NCBI RefSeq assembly: GCF_002210285.1
Contig: NZ_MWQE01000007.1
Location: 62,001-126,000, forward strand
Length of the DNA stretch: 64,000 bases
From: Fibrobacter sp. UWR2
GTDB taxonomy: Bacteria > Fibrobacterota > Fibrobacteria > Fibrobacterales > Fibrobacteraceae
Direction of reading: 5' to 3'
This document shows, piece by piece, positions 16,701-25,083 of the stretch. The position numbers and the translations under genes are program-made. The first letter of the stretch is position 1, and each line of letters opens with the position of its first letter. The notes below the pieces were generated by a model, which saw only the letters and a list, made by a program, of their open reading frames with translations, was not told where the DNA came from and did no database searches.

Positions 16701-17542
16701 ACAAGATTATCCAGGACGAATACGCCGAACTCACCAAGCCGCAGGCAGCACTGTACCAGAAGACGCTCGAGCACTTCATGCAGGAACTCGAGATGGAACA
16801 GGCGCTGAGCGAGAAGGCGAACGACGCGCACGCGCTATTCAAGCGCAAGGGAATCATATTGCAGATGATTCTCGCCCTCAAGCAGATTTGCAACCACCCC
16901 GCGACATTCCTGAAAGGTGCGGCCGCCGCATCGCAGGAGAAGGTCGCTGAGCCCGCCGAAGCGACACCAGCAGAAAATGCGCCGACCACAAGCGCGCCGG
17001 TCCTTTCCTCCGGCAAGATGCAGATGCTCCTCGACCTGCTCACCTCCATCCAGGAACAGGGCGAAAAGACGCTCATCTTCACGCAGTTCGCCGAAATGGG
17101 ATTCCTGCTCGAAAAGACCATCACGGAAGAACTCGGGCTCCGCACGCACTTCTACCACGGTGGATGCACGCAGACGCAGCGCACCTCCATGATCGAGGAC
17201 TTCCAGAAGAACCCCGAATGCAAGGTGCTCATCCTCTCGCTCAAGGCGGGCGGAACGGGCCTCAACCTCACCGCCGCATCGCAGGTCATCCATTACGATT
17301 TGTGGTGGAACCCCGCCATCGAAGCGCAGGCCACCGACCGCGCCTTCCGTATCGGGCAGACACGCAACGTGCAGGTCCACAGGTTTATCACCAAGGGAAC
17401 GTTCGAAGAAAAAATCAACGCGCTTCTCGAGACAAAGAAATCCATCGCGAACATGACCGTGAGCGCGGGCGAAACCTGGCTCGCCGACATGGACGACAAG
17501 CAACTCGGCGAAGTCTTCGGACTCGACAACACCCTCGTCTAG
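13751..17542 (+). CDS. large SNF2-family DNA translocase/helicase
   Basis: This 1263-aa protein has a complete SNF2 ATPase in its C-terminal 500 residues. Motif I is LADDMGLGKT (about 783-792), II is IDEAQN (DEAQ variant, about 880), III is SGTPVENRLMEFW, V is LKAGGTGLNL and VI is ATDRAFRIGQ. The N-terminal 700 residues match the SNF2-associated region of bacterial homologues. They include a SWIM-like zinc finger (GCDCRDPVPCKY, about 121-132) in which the final His of CxCxnCxH is Tyr. A Gly/Ala/Asp-rich linker (about 670-700) precedes the motor. Such proteins are thought to act on protein-DNA complexes or transcription; the specific role is unknown. I see no adjacent defence genes, so I do not call it a defence component. 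Confidence 0.9.
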   Translation: MNFGKYGNTWWCEKWLEGLFRSCDEQTVLQGMRFVERGQVTSIDIIDNRVISVVKGPNGGLHNNYIVFPKFHDEKIGIFINLLKQQPSEMLALENGAMNPPIELLLAKSGISLFDNGEEVKMGCDCRDPVPCKYIAATFLKIAEMACSDPSLLFKLHGLDLAHYKNSPAIQSDLDAPYEKNIVRTSGGKNKIFEEKVDNSLDFAEDASTSLFANSPQNVSRTPPQHLPVFNYNEWKDYSRILPAMLQNFPSFCTAGNFRKSYTDELEGCRKFFLNYESFDIFAEHFRANNAKTFLMEKENLRLFHKDGWRWYFEQSGESGNVIKSGLSVSSVMGALCCLDKGNLSWHSYTVRYLLQLLNVAYNLVRTGAIYPQVLWIGKDVAQMRWMPAEMLPDILGIVADLEAAVPPHFAFTAKEDEFVEIAEPAEHVLSLFISQLLRFAHTYKAPLKTNHGNLLAFFFNCVSGKLANSAHAIPGKIQKWFSVYSSLDFRTQLLFKCYESGEQVALEVFIIDTDKFTPLSALFEENDARLLSILNILNGIADSFKPMGAYIENRAASPIMMQGAVLLQFLQDCLKKLEIFGIKTEIPKNLMNVGKPKPKIRLQGSMSFGAFTANDLLDFDWEVAIGDENVSAEEFLELAENADGLLKYKSQYVEVSAEDLQRIREQIEGRAKGDKGAKGPDAGVEGSAGKDGAGSAAGNESADSENADDAPVITQAKLVQACFTGECDGIPVDMAGEFKQQFDSWRSETEVALPEHLNATMRPYQVRGYSWMYKNLEIGFGCILADDMGLGKTLQVIAFLLKMHEEGKFAERKALVVMPAGLLCNWQVEIKKFAPDLTFFAYHGGSRDLEKFHADVLLTTYATFRKDFDELNEREWQVIVIDEAQNIKNADSEQSRLLRRMRAPMKIAMSGTPVENRLMEFWTIMDFANRGFFPSAAEFREKFETPIQKMGNEKVAETFRKITAPFMLRRLKTDKSIISDLPDKIIQDEYAELTKPQAALYQKTLEHFMQELEMEQALSEKANDAHALFKRKGIILQMILALKQICNHPATFLKGAAAASQEKVAEPAEATPAENAPTTSAPVLSSGKMQMLLDLLTSIQEQGEKTLIFTQFAEMGFLLEKTITEELGLRTHFYHGGCTQTQRTSMIEDFQKNPECKVLILSLKAGGTGLNLTAASQVIHYDLWWNPAIEAQATDRAFRIGQTRNVQVHRFITKGTFEEKINALLETKKSIANMTVSAGETWLADMDDKQLGEVFGLDNTLV

Positions 17543-17608
17543 CAAGATTTCAGCACAAACTAATCACAGAAAAAGGCCGTCGAAGCGACACGCTTATTAA
17601 AACTTAAT

Positions 17609-18076
17609 CTATTTTGATTTCACTTTTTCTTTGATGAAGAAAAAGTGTAAATCTCCGCTAGGTTCATTTTCTCTTTGTTCTATATTGGCCCCATTCACAC
17701 AAAAAACCTGCGTTTCTTCAATCATCCAATTTCCAGGGAATTTTTTCGTAAGCCATTCCTTATATTTCTCGCGAAACGGAACCAACTTGTACACAAAATA
17801 ACACAGAGAATCACAAATTTTAGGATTTTCTTGGAGATTCCCGTCTGTTATAGAACAGTAATATCGGTCAACGAGACCTAATCGATAATGGATCGAATCA
17901 CCCTCATTTCGTTTAAATTTTTCGATATACTTTAAAACAGAATCGGCATCTACATAGTCAGGGCAATACACGCCATTTACAACTTTATATTCAAGTTCTT
18001 TGTTATTCTTTTCACCTTGTCCAAAAACAAGACAAAAAGAAGAAAGCAACAATAAAAAAAGCAACTTTTTATTCAT
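17609..18076 (-). CDS. small secreted protein, AT-rich gene
   Basis: This 155-aa protein starts at the ATG at 18076, giving an immediate signal peptide (MNKKLLFLLLLSSFCLVFG|QG). No known family is recognised. It has several Cys and the tract GNWMIEETQVFCVNG. The start codon overlaps the stop of the upstream gene (TAATG), so translation is coupled. The codon use is strikingly AT-rich against neighbours, suggesting recent acquisition. Confidence 0.6.
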   Translation of the reverse strand: MNKKLLFLLLLSSFCLVFGQGEKNNKELEYKVVNGVYCPDYVDADSVLKYIEKFKRNEGDSIHYRLGLVDRYYCSITDGNLQENPKICDSLCYFVYKLVPFREKYKEWLTKKFPGNWMIEETQVFCVNGANIEQRENEPSGDLHFFFIKEKVKSK

Positions 18077-18522
18077 TAGAATAGAATTCCTTCTTTTATA
18101 TTGTAGCAAGCACCTGAATTATTCACATCAATCCACGCATTTTTCCATATAGGAAAGCCATCTATTTCTGCATTGTAATAATAGTCATAATCAACAAGAA
18201 CAAAATTTAAAGAATCTATTTCTGCAACTTCAGCCTTTGAATTCCATTTTTCTATACAATAACTAAAGGCATCCTCTGAAATACTACGCACAACATAAAC
18301 AAAGGAATCTTCTTCAACACTGCAATAGTTTGAATTATCACAATGATTTTTTCGTCCAGATGTATTAAAGATCTTTTTCGCAATATCTTTATCTAACCGG
18401 CAAGGATAAGGAACAGGGACGTCGCTATCCGAACAAAGAGGGCTTTGACTCTGTTTTGGATGAGTAAAACAAGAACAGAGAATCAAGCATAGTGAAAGAA
18501 TTAAATGCTTTGAAATCCTCAT
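18076..18522 (-). CDS. small putative lipoprotein, AT-rich gene
   Basis: This 148-aa protein starts with MRISKHLILSLCLILCSC, resembling a lipoprotein signal, although Cys at -2 of the lipobox is unusual. The mature part has several Cys and many Tyr/Asp residues (VLVDYDYYYNAEID). An alternative ATG six codons upstream (18540) is possible. It forms a two-gene, AT-rich unit with the following gene. No family is recognised. It sits just downstream of ribF on the same strand. Confidence 0.55.
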   Translation of the reverse strand: MRISKHLILSLCLILCSCFTHPKQSQSPLCSDSDVPVPYPCRLDKDIAKKIFNTSGRKNHCDNSNYCSVEEDSFVYVVRSISEDAFSYCIEKWNSKAEVAEIDSLNFVLVDYDYYYNAEIDGFPIWKNAWIDVNNSGACYNIKEGILF

Positions 18523-18557
18523 ATAACTGACGACATTCATTAAGAAAGGCTTGCTTT

Positions 18558-19469
18558 CTATTCGGCCCAGTGGTTGCCGTTGTAGTTCTTGGCGGTGTCG
18601 GCGTCCATGCCGATTTGGCGCACAAGGTCTTCCATGCTGGCAAATTTCTGTTCGGGGCGCAGGTAGGCCATCAGGTCGAGCACCAGGTGCTGCCCGTAGA
18701 TATCCTCGCTAAAATCGAGAAGGAAGGCCTCGATGGCCATCTGGTGGGGCCCGGGCGCAGAGGGCTGCACGCCGATATTCACCACGGCACGGCAGATGCG
18801 GCCATCCGCAAGCCTCGCGGATGCCACGTACACGCCGGATTTCGGCAGGAACTTGTACTGTTCCACCTGCAAATTCGCGGTCGGGAACCCGATGGTATGC
18901 CCGAGGCGCTTGCCAACGACTACGGTGCCGGAGAGGCGGTAGGGGCGCCCAAGGTATGTCTGCGCGCGGGAAACGTCGCCGTTCAATAGCGCGTTACGCA
19001 CGGCAGAAGAACTCACGCGTTCGCCCTTGTGCAGCACGATGGAAAGCATCTGCGTGCTGAGTTCCGGGAACGCGGCGGTAATCGTCTCGTAGTTGCCCTT
19101 GCCGCCCGCGCCAAAGCAGTGGTCGTGTCCGAAGAACATGGAGCACACGCCGCGCTTCTCGATGAGTTCCCTACGGACAAATTCATCAAACGGGAGTTTT
19201 GCGACTTCGGGCGTAAACGGCAGCACCAGGAATTCGAGCCCGAGACTTTCGATGAACTCGCGCTTTTCTTCGGTGGTGGTAAGGAGCAGCGGGTCACCGG
19301 GGCCACGCAGCACGTAGTTGGAATGGGGTTCGAAACTGATGACGGTCGGGGTCCAGCCGTTCACCTCGGCGACGGCCTTCAGGGTACGGAAAAGTGCCTG
19401 GTGTCCCAGGTGGCACCCGTCAAAATTGCCCATCGTCACGGCTCTTTTCTGTTTCTCGTTCACCGACAT
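18558..19469 (-). CDS. ribF: bifunctional riboflavin kinase/FAD synthetase
   Basis: This 303-aa enzyme makes FMN and then FAD from riboflavin. The N-terminal adenylyltransferase domain has VTMGNFDGCHLGHQ (nucleotide-binding HIGH-like motif) and FFGHDHCFG, plus the ISSTxIR-like VSSSAVRNALLNGDV. The C-terminal kinase domain has GKRLGHTIGFPTANL and the usual SGVY...VVNIG. It is the last gene of the rimP-truB series, and the truB-ribF order is common in bacteria. The gap to truB (42 bases) contains a GC-rich palindrome. Confidence 0.95.
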   Translation of the reverse strand: MSVNEKQKRAVTMGNFDGCHLGHQALFRTLKAVAEVNGWTPTVISFEPHSNYVLRGPGDPLLLTTTEEKREFIESLGLEFLVLPFTPEVAKLPFDEFVRRELIEKRGVCSMFFGHDHCFGAGGKGNYETITAAFPELSTQMLSIVLHKGERVSSSAVRNALLNGDVSRAQTYLGRPYRLSGTVVVGKRLGHTIGFPTANLQVEQYKFLPKSGVYVASARLADGRICRAVVNIGVQPSAPGPHQMAIEAFLLDFSEDIYGQHLVLDLMAYLRPEQKFASMEDLVRQIGMDADTAKNYNGNHWAE

Positions 19470-19486
19470 TCGTTCCCTACCTTGTC

Positions 19487-19506
19487 ATCCCCGCGAAGGC
19501 GGGGAT
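19487..19506. repeat. REP-like GC-rich palindrome
   Basis: ATCCCCGC (19487-19494) and GCGGGGAT (19499-19506) flank the loop GAAG. It lies between truB and ribF. The sequence TCATCCCCGCGAAGGCGGGG resembles dispersed palindromes seen in many bacterial genomes. Only one copy is in this window, so repetition is assumed, not shown. Confidence 0.55.
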
Positions 19507-19511
19507 CTTCC

Positions 19512-20438
19512 TTACTCATCTTCCCCTAGATATATCTTCGGGCAGATGCGGCCCGGTTCGTAGCGGCACACGCTCAGCACGTTGCCATTTGCATCGGCGG
19601 CGAACACGAGCCTTTCGCAGTCGTCGCCACGGCCCTGCTGTTTTTCGGCACCTTCCACGGGCTCGCGCCACAGGACCCAATTGCCCTTGCGGATAACTGC
19701 CATCTGGTCCTCATCGAGTTTCACGACCGGAAAATCAAGCACCTGCTCCACAGATTTCAAGTGTTCGCGGGTCAAGTCTTCCCCGCGCACAGCGGATTCC
19801 ACGGAGACCTTCCCGATGCGGTGGCGGCGAATCTGCGAGACGCACCCGCAGGTCCCGAGCGCATGCGCAATGTCGCGCCCGAGCGCACGCACGTAGGTTC
19901 CCTTGCTGCACACGCACTCGATATCGAATGTCGCGAATTCCTTGCCAGAGCAGCCTTCAGTCTTATCGCCCTCGCCCACGACCTTGAGCGATTCAATGTG
20001 GATGCGGCGCGGCTTCATCTCGAAATCCTTCCCGCGCTCGGCCCAGTCGCTCGCGCGACGGCCGTCAATCTTCACCGCGCAATAGCGTGGCGGAACCTGG
20101 TCGATGTCACCCGTAAACTGCGGGAGAATTGCCTCAAGGGCGGCGCGATTTATTACGAGCGCGTTCCCCTGCTCCACGACATCCCCATCCCATTCGAGCG
20201 TGTCGGTCTCGTAACCTAGATGCAGGCGGAACGTGTAGCACTTGTCCTTCGCCTCCACGTAAGGCAACAGGCGTGTCGCACGCCCGGTGGCAGCGATAAT
20301 CAGGCCCGACGCACGCAGGTCGAGCGTCCCGGCATGCCCCACACGCTTAGTAGAAAAGACCCTTTTCAACGGGAAAAGGGCCTTGAACGATGTTTCGCCA
20401 GCAACTTTGTCCAGCAGGATGAATCCCGAGGGAGCCAA
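19512..20438 (-). CDS. truB: tRNA pseudouridine(55) synthase
   Basis: This 308-aa enzyme converts U55 of tRNAs to pseudouridine. The catalytic Asp is in VGHAGTLDLRASG, and the family opening GFILLDKVAGETSF is clear. It starts with TTG directly after the rbfA stop codon, with the Shine-Dalgarno-like AAAGGGGAA inside the end of rbfA. The N- and C-terminal domains are full length for the family, with a short PUA-like end. Confidence 0.93.
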   Translation of the reverse strand: MAPSGFILLDKVAGETSFKALFPLKRVFSTKRVGHAGTLDLRASGLIIAATGRATRLLPYVEAKDKCYTFRLHLGYETDTLEWDGDVVEQGNALVINRAALEAILPQFTGDIDQVPPRYCAVKIDGRRASDWAERGKDFEMKPRRIHIESLKVVGEGDKTEGCSGKEFATFDIECVCSKGTYVRALGRDIAHALGTCGCVSQIRRHRIGKVSVESAVRGEDLTREHLKSVEQVLDFPVVKLDEDQMAVIRKGNWVLWREPVEGAEKQQGRGDDCERLVFAADANGNVLSVCRYEPGRICPKIYLGEDE

Positions 20439-20792
20439 CTAGAGTTCCCCTTTCTGCTTCAGTTCGGCGAGGATTTCCTCGATGTGCATAGCGTGTTCCA
20501 GATTTTCATCCAGCACGAAGTTCAGTTCGGGAATCTTGCGAATCTTGAGCGCCTTGCCAAGAACCCCACGGATATAGCCTGCGGAATTGTTGAGGCCAAT
20601 CAGGGAATCGCGCTTTTCCTTGTCCGAACCCATCACGGACACGAGCACCTTCGCATAGCTCAGGTCTTCAGTAATCGTCACGCGCGTAATGCTCGAAAGG
20701 CTGCTCACGCGAGGATCCTTAAGCCCCTTCTGCAGGAGCTTGCCGATCTCTTCGCGGAACTGTTCGCCCAGTCTGTCTGTCCTACGACTCAT
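20439..20792 (-). CDS. rbfA: ribosome-binding factor A
   Basis: This 117-aa KH-fold protein takes part in 30S subunit maturation. Segments such as RTDRLGEQFREEIGKLLQ and DPRVSSLSSITRVTITEDLSYAKV are typical, as is the C-terminal IPELNFVLDENLEHAMHIEEIL. I took MSRRTDRL as the start (20792); the upstream extension is inside infB in another frame. It overlaps infB by 11 bases and abuts truB. Confidence 0.93.
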   Translation of the reverse strand: MSRRTDRLGEQFREEIGKLLQKGLKDPRVSSLSSITRVTITEDLSYAKVLVSVMGSDKEKRDSLIGLNNSAGYIRGVLGKALKIRKIPELNFVLDENLEHAMHIEEILAELKQKGEL

Positions 20793-23700
20793 TCGACTCC
20801 TCGGCAGACTTCTTCGCCTTTTCCTCAGCTTCTTCGCGAGCCACATCCTTCAGGGTACGGGCAACCTTGACTTCCTTGAAGAAGATAAGGCTGTCGCCTT
20901 CCTTGATATCGTCGTAGCCCTTGAGACCGATACCACATTCGAAGCCGCGTACAACGGACTTCACGTCGTCCTTCATGCGCTTCAAGGACTGGACCACGGT
21001 AGTACCGAGTTCCACGCCGTTGCGGTACACGCGAACGTGAGAGGTGCGGTCGACTTCGCCGTCGGTAACCATACAGCCGGCGATGAGGCCGATCTTCGGA
21101 ATCTTGAACACCTGGCGGATTTCGGCTTCGCCGGAGAGTTCCTCGCGCATGATCGGCTTCAAGAGGCCTTCCACAGCGTTCGTGATGTCTTCGATGCAGT
21201 CGTAAATCACGCGGTAGTTGCGGATTTCGATACCTTCCTTCTGTGCCATCTCGCGGATGGAAAGAGAAGGCATAAGGTGGAACGAAATGATAATCGCCTG
21301 TGCGGTCGTAGCAAGGAGGATATCGGATTCCGTAATGGTACCCACGCCCTTGCGGATGATATTGACGCGCACTTCCCTGTTGGTAAGCTTTTCGAGAGAG
21401 GCGGCAAGAGCTTCGGCAGAACCACCCACGTCGGCCTTGACGATGAGGTTGAGTTCGGAGAGTTTGCCTTCCTTCCTATCGTTGAAGGTATCTTCCAAGG
21501 TCTTGACGTTACGGGAGCGCAGGTCGCGTTCGCGGGCCGCCATACGGCGCTTGCTCGCGATTTCGCGTGCGGTCTTTTCGTCGTCGACCACGATGAGGTC
21601 GTCACCAGCCTGCGGAGTACCGTCGAAACCGAGCACCTGGCAGGGAGTAGACGGAGGAGCGGCCTTCATCTGCACGCCGCGTTCGTTGAACATGGCGCGC
21701 ACCTTACCGGCATAGATACCACAGACAAACGGGTCACCCACATGGAGCGTACCGTTCTGCACCAAGATCGTAGCCATGGAGCCCTTGCCCACGTCGAGCT
21801 TGGATTCCACCACGGCACCGCGGGCGTGAGCGTTCGGGTTCGCCTTGAGTTCCTGAACTTCGGCTTCGAGGGCGAGCGTTTCTAGGAGCTGGTCCATACC
21901 CTGACCCGTACGGGCAGAGACTTCCACACAGCTCGTGGTACCACCCCACTGTTCCACTTCCACGCCGCGTTCGGCGAGCTGGGCACGGATCTTGTCGGGG
22001 TTCGCCGTCGGAAGGTCGACCTTCGTGATGGCGACAACCATCGGGACCTTCTCGCGCTTGGCCAGTTCAATACATTCAACCGTCTGGGGCATCACCATGG
22101 AGTCGGCAGCCACAACGAGCACGATAACGTCGGTCACCTGAGAACCGCGGGCACGCATGGCGCTGAACGCCTCGTGACCCGGAGTATCGAGGAAGGTCAC
22201 CTTGCCCTGTGCCGTCGTTACTTCGTATGCACCGATGTGCTGGGTAATGCCGCCCGATTCGCCGGAGACCACATGGGTCTTGCGGATCCAGTCAAGGAGC
22301 GAGGTCTTACCATGGTCAACGTGACCCATGACGGTAACGACCGGATGGCGAGACTGGAGGTTTTCGGCGCTTTCTTCTTCGACGCCGAGAGCCTCTTCTT
22401 CGTATTCTTCCATCAACTGCGCTTCGTAACCGAATTCATCGGCGAGAATCTGGATGGTCTCGAAATCGAGACGGGCGTTGATGGTCACCATCATGCCCAT
22501 TTCCATACACTTTGCAATCACGCGGGCCGGCATCTGGTCCATAAGGCCAGCGAGTTCGCCCACAGTGATGAAGTCGGACGTCTTGAGAATCTTCTTCTCT
22601 TCGCCCGTAGAATTGTCGTTGTGTTCCTTGCGGTAAACCTTCTTGACAGGCTTCTTCGAAAGGTCAGCCATCACGCGGGAAACGTTCTGGCGAACCATTT
22701 CCTGCTGCTGTTCCTTCTGCTGTTCCTGGCGGTCGCGGCTATTGCCACGGCGGTTCTTGTCATTGCCGTGACGGCCGTTCTGGCCCTTCGCTGCGTTGCC
22801 ACCCTTGCCACCGTTATTACCGGCAGCCATTCCGGCGCTGGCATTGAAGGCTTCCTGCATGGAGCCGCTGGAGAACCCGCCGCTGCGACCAGTGTAGCCG
22901 CCGCGGGAGCTGCTCGCTCCCCCGCCCTGGCCAGGCCTACGCTGACCATTACCGCGGTTGTCGCCGGGGCCACCGGTACGCGGGCCAAACGAACCCGTGT
23001 AACCCTGGGCATTGCCCTGGCCGCGGGCGCCCGGTCCACCGGGGCGGCGGTTGTTACCGCGGGCGTTGCCAGCCTGCTGCTGGGACTTCGCGATACGAGC
23101 CAGGATTGCGGCATCGGGCTTGAACACCTGTGCCTTCATCGGCGGCTGCTTAAGTTCTGTATTCGCCGTCATCATCGTCGGCTGCGGAGCAGGCGACGGG
23201 GCGGGAGCTGCGGGCTTCGGAGCCGGAGCTTCTTCAACCTTCGGGGCCGGAGCCTTGACTTCGGGAGCGGCCGGCGCTGCAACAGGCTCGGGGGCAGCGG
23301 CTGGCTTCTCGACAGTCTTGGGTTCGGCAGGAGCCGGAGCGGGCTTTTCAACCTTCGGGGCCTCGGCGGGAACCGCGGGGGCAGCCGGTGCGGCAGGAGC
23401 AACCGGTGTTTCGACCTTCGCGGCCGGTGCGGCAGTTGCTTCAGCGGCGGGCTTGACCGTAGCCGGCTTTGCAGCGGGCTTCGCGGCGGAGTCCTTCTTC
23501 GTAGTACGCTTGAGGCTCACCTTCACGCCGTTCTTCGTCATGGTCGATGTCGTAGACTTCGACTTTTCGGCAGGCTTTTCGGCAGTAGCATCCGAAGAAG
23601 CAGACTTCTTCAGGTTCTTGGCTCGTGCGTCCTGCTTTTTCTTCTCTTCGGCCACGGCAGCTTCAATCTTCTCGAATTCAGAAGCATTCACCTTAGAGAC

Positions 23701-23808
23701 CTGCGTCAAGACCTTGACGCCGTTCTCACGCAAAAGCTTCATAACAAATTCGCTCTTGACGCCGTGTTCCTCGGCCCATTCTTTTGGTTTATACTGTTCT
23801 ATACTCAT
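20782..23808 (-). CDS. infB: translation initiation factor IF-2
   Basis: This 1008-aa GTPase brings initiator tRNA to the ribosome. The GTP-binding motifs are VMGHVDHGKTS (about residue 497), DTPGHEAF and ITKVD. There is an IF2N-type domain at the N-terminus. A long low-complexity linker follows: Ala/Pro/Lys-rich (about 100-230), then Gly/Asn/Arg-rich (about 240-370). The low-complexity linker explains the length, well above the 890 of E. coli. It lies between nusA and rbfA as in many bacteria. Confidence 0.97.
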   Translation of the reverse strand: MSIEQYKPKEWAEEHGVKSEFVMKLLRENGVKVLTQVSKVNASEFEKIEAAVAEEKKKQDARAKNLKKSASSDATAEKPAEKSKSTTSTMTKNGVKVSLKRTTKKDSAAKPAAKPATVKPAAEATAAPAAKVETPVAPAAPAAPAVPAEAPKVEKPAPAPAEPKTVEKPAAAPEPVAAPAAPEVKAPAPKVEEAPAPKPAAPAPSPAPQPTMMTANTELKQPPMKAQVFKPDAAILARIAKSQQQAGNARGNNRRPGGPGARGQGNAQGYTGSFGPRTGGPGDNRGNGQRRPGQGGGASSSRGGYTGRSGGFSSGSMQEAFNASAGMAAGNNGGKGGNAAKGQNGRHGNDKNRRGNSRDRQEQQKEQQQEMVRQNVSRVMADLSKKPVKKVYRKEHNDNSTGEEKKILKTSDFITVGELAGLMDQMPARVIAKCMEMGMMVTINARLDFETIQILADEFGYEAQLMEEYEEEALGVEEESAENLQSRHPVVTVMGHVDHGKTSLLDWIRKTHVVSGESGGITQHIGAYEVTTAQGKVTFLDTPGHEAFSAMRARGSQVTDVIVLVVAADSMVMPQTVECIELAKREKVPMVVAITKVDLPTANPDKIRAQLAERGVEVEQWGGTTSCVEVSARTGQGMDQLLETLALEAEVQELKANPNAHARGAVVESKLDVGKGSMATILVQNGTLHVGDPFVCGIYAGKVRAMFNERGVQMKAAPPSTPCQVLGFDGTPQAGDDLIVVDDEKTAREIASKRRMAARERDLRSRNVKTLEDTFNDRKEGKLSELNLIVKADVGGSAEALAASLEKLTNREVRVNIIRKGVGTITESDILLATTAQAIIISFHLMPSLSIREMAQKEGIEIRNYRVIYDCIEDITNAVEGLLKPIMREELSGEAEIRQVFKIPKIGLIAGCMVTDGEVDRTSHVRVYRNGVELGTTVVQSLKRMKDDVKSVVRGFECGIGLKGYDDIKEGDSLIFFKEVKVARTLKDVAREEAEEKAKKSAEESNES

Positions 23809-23851
23809 TCAATAGCCTGTTTAAAAAACCCTTTTGGTGAAGAAAGAATCC

Positions 23852-25069
23852 TTAGTTGCTCTCTTCCTGTTTTTCGGCTTCGGCAAAAAGCGCTTCGGCC
23901 TTCTGCGCAGCATTGCGGCGGAGTTCCTGCGGGCGCGGAGCCAGGACCTGTGCCTTGGCCTCGTCATCCTTCTCGGACCATTCCTTCTCGCCGAACACGT
24001 CGAGATCGCGTTCCACCAACTGGGAAGCGAGCTTCACGTTCTGGCCGTTCTTGCCGATTGCCTGGGCAAGATTGTCGTCGTTGATAACGACCACCACGCG
24101 GCGCGTACCCGGAACTTCGGTGAGTTTCACGACGTTAGCCGGAGAAAGTGCACGAGTGATAAACACGTCGAGGTTTTCGTTCCAGTGCACGATATCGATG
24201 CGTTCGTTGCCGAGTTCGCGGACAATCGTCTGCACACGGGCGCCCTTCATGCCCACGCATGCGCCGACCGGGTCGATCTTCTCGTCGCGGGAGTAAACGG
24301 CAATCTTGGCGCGGTAACCCGGTTCACGGGCGACACCCTTGATTTCGACGGAACCTTCGTAAATTTCCGGAACTTCCTGACGGAAGAGTTCCTTGAGGAA
24401 TTCGCCGCTGGCACGGGACAGGATAACCTGGGCACCATTCTTGGCGGATTCTTCGACGCGGGCGATAACGGCCTTCACGGACTGGCCCTGCACGAGGCGT
24501 TCGTGACCAATCTGTTCGCGCGGCGGAATCATGGCTTCGGTCTGCTTGCCCAAGGAAACAATCACGTTGCGGCCTTCAAGGCGGAGCACTTCACCACTGA
24601 TCATCGTGCCGACACGGCCACGGTAGGTGTTCATGATCTTGAGGCGTTCCGCATCGCGGATCTGCTGCGTCAAAAGCTGCTTGGCGGTCTGGATGGCCTG
24701 GCGTCCGAAGGAAGTCGTCGGCACTTCCATTTCGAGGAAGTCACCCGGCTGAGCGTCTTCGTTGTATTCCTGGGCTTCGGGCACGAGCATGTAGCCCTCG
24801 TCCATTTCTTCAACCTCTTCGGCGGTCATGTTCGGGTCGTAGTCCGGATAGTCGTCCACGACCTCAACACGCAAGAACACATGGATATCGTTCGTTTCCT
24901 TGTCGATGTCCACTTCGATCTTCTTGTCGATGTGCAAATACTTGCGGGCTGCAGAAATCAGGGCCTGCTTGAGAGCACCCTCGATGATTTCGTCGTCCAT
25001 GTTCTTGGCTTCCATCACTTCCTTGAGCACTTCAACCAAATTAACCTTGGGTTCGTTCTTTTTAGCCAT
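23852..25069 (-). CDS. nusA: transcription termination/antitermination factor NusA
   Basis: This 405-aa protein carries the NusA N-terminal domain, an S1 domain (YRGRVGTMISGEV, about 170) and two KH domains (VGACVGMKGARVQTIV and AIGKNGQNVKLASQL). It binds RNA polymerase and affects pausing and termination. It is shorter than E. coli NusA (495 aa) because the C-terminal acidic repeats are absent, as in many phyla. A GGAAGG Shine-Dalgarno sequence sits before the ATG. Confidence 0.96.
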   Translation of the reverse strand: MAKKNEPKVNLVEVLKEVMEAKNMDDEIIEGALKQALISAARKYLHIDKKIEVDIDKETNDIHVFLRVEVVDDYPDYDPNMTAEEVEEMDEGYMLVPEAQEYNEDAQPGDFLEMEVPTTSFGRQAIQTAKQLLTQQIRDAERLKIMNTYRGRVGTMISGEVLRLEGRNVIVSLGKQTEAMIPPREQIGHERLVQGQSVKAVIARVEESAKNGAQVILSRASGEFLKELFRQEVPEIYEGSVEIKGVAREPGYRAKIAVYSRDEKIDPVGACVGMKGARVQTIVRELGNERIDIVHWNENLDVFITRALSPANVVKLTEVPGTRRVVVVINDDNLAQAIGKNGQNVKLASQLVERDLDVFGEKEWSEKDDEAKAQVLAPRPQELRRNAAQKAEALFAEAEKQEESN

Positions 25070-25083
25070 TTTAGACCTTCCTA

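Noticed and set aside
13751-17542. SNF2 protein as part of a DISARM-like or other defence island
   Set aside because: Neighbours are lnt and two small secreted proteins; no methyltransferase, phospholipase D, nuclease or DUF1998 partner is present.
19470-19511. GC-rich palindrome as a rho-independent terminator of truB
   Set aside because: The stem is followed by only a few T residues on the minus strand (TGACAAGG), so it is better described as a REP-like palindrome.
22174-24084. 636-codon open frame antisense to infB
   Set aside because: Lies opposite the repetitive Ala/Pro and Gly/Arg linker of IF-2; composition is low-complexity and there is no ribosome-binding site.
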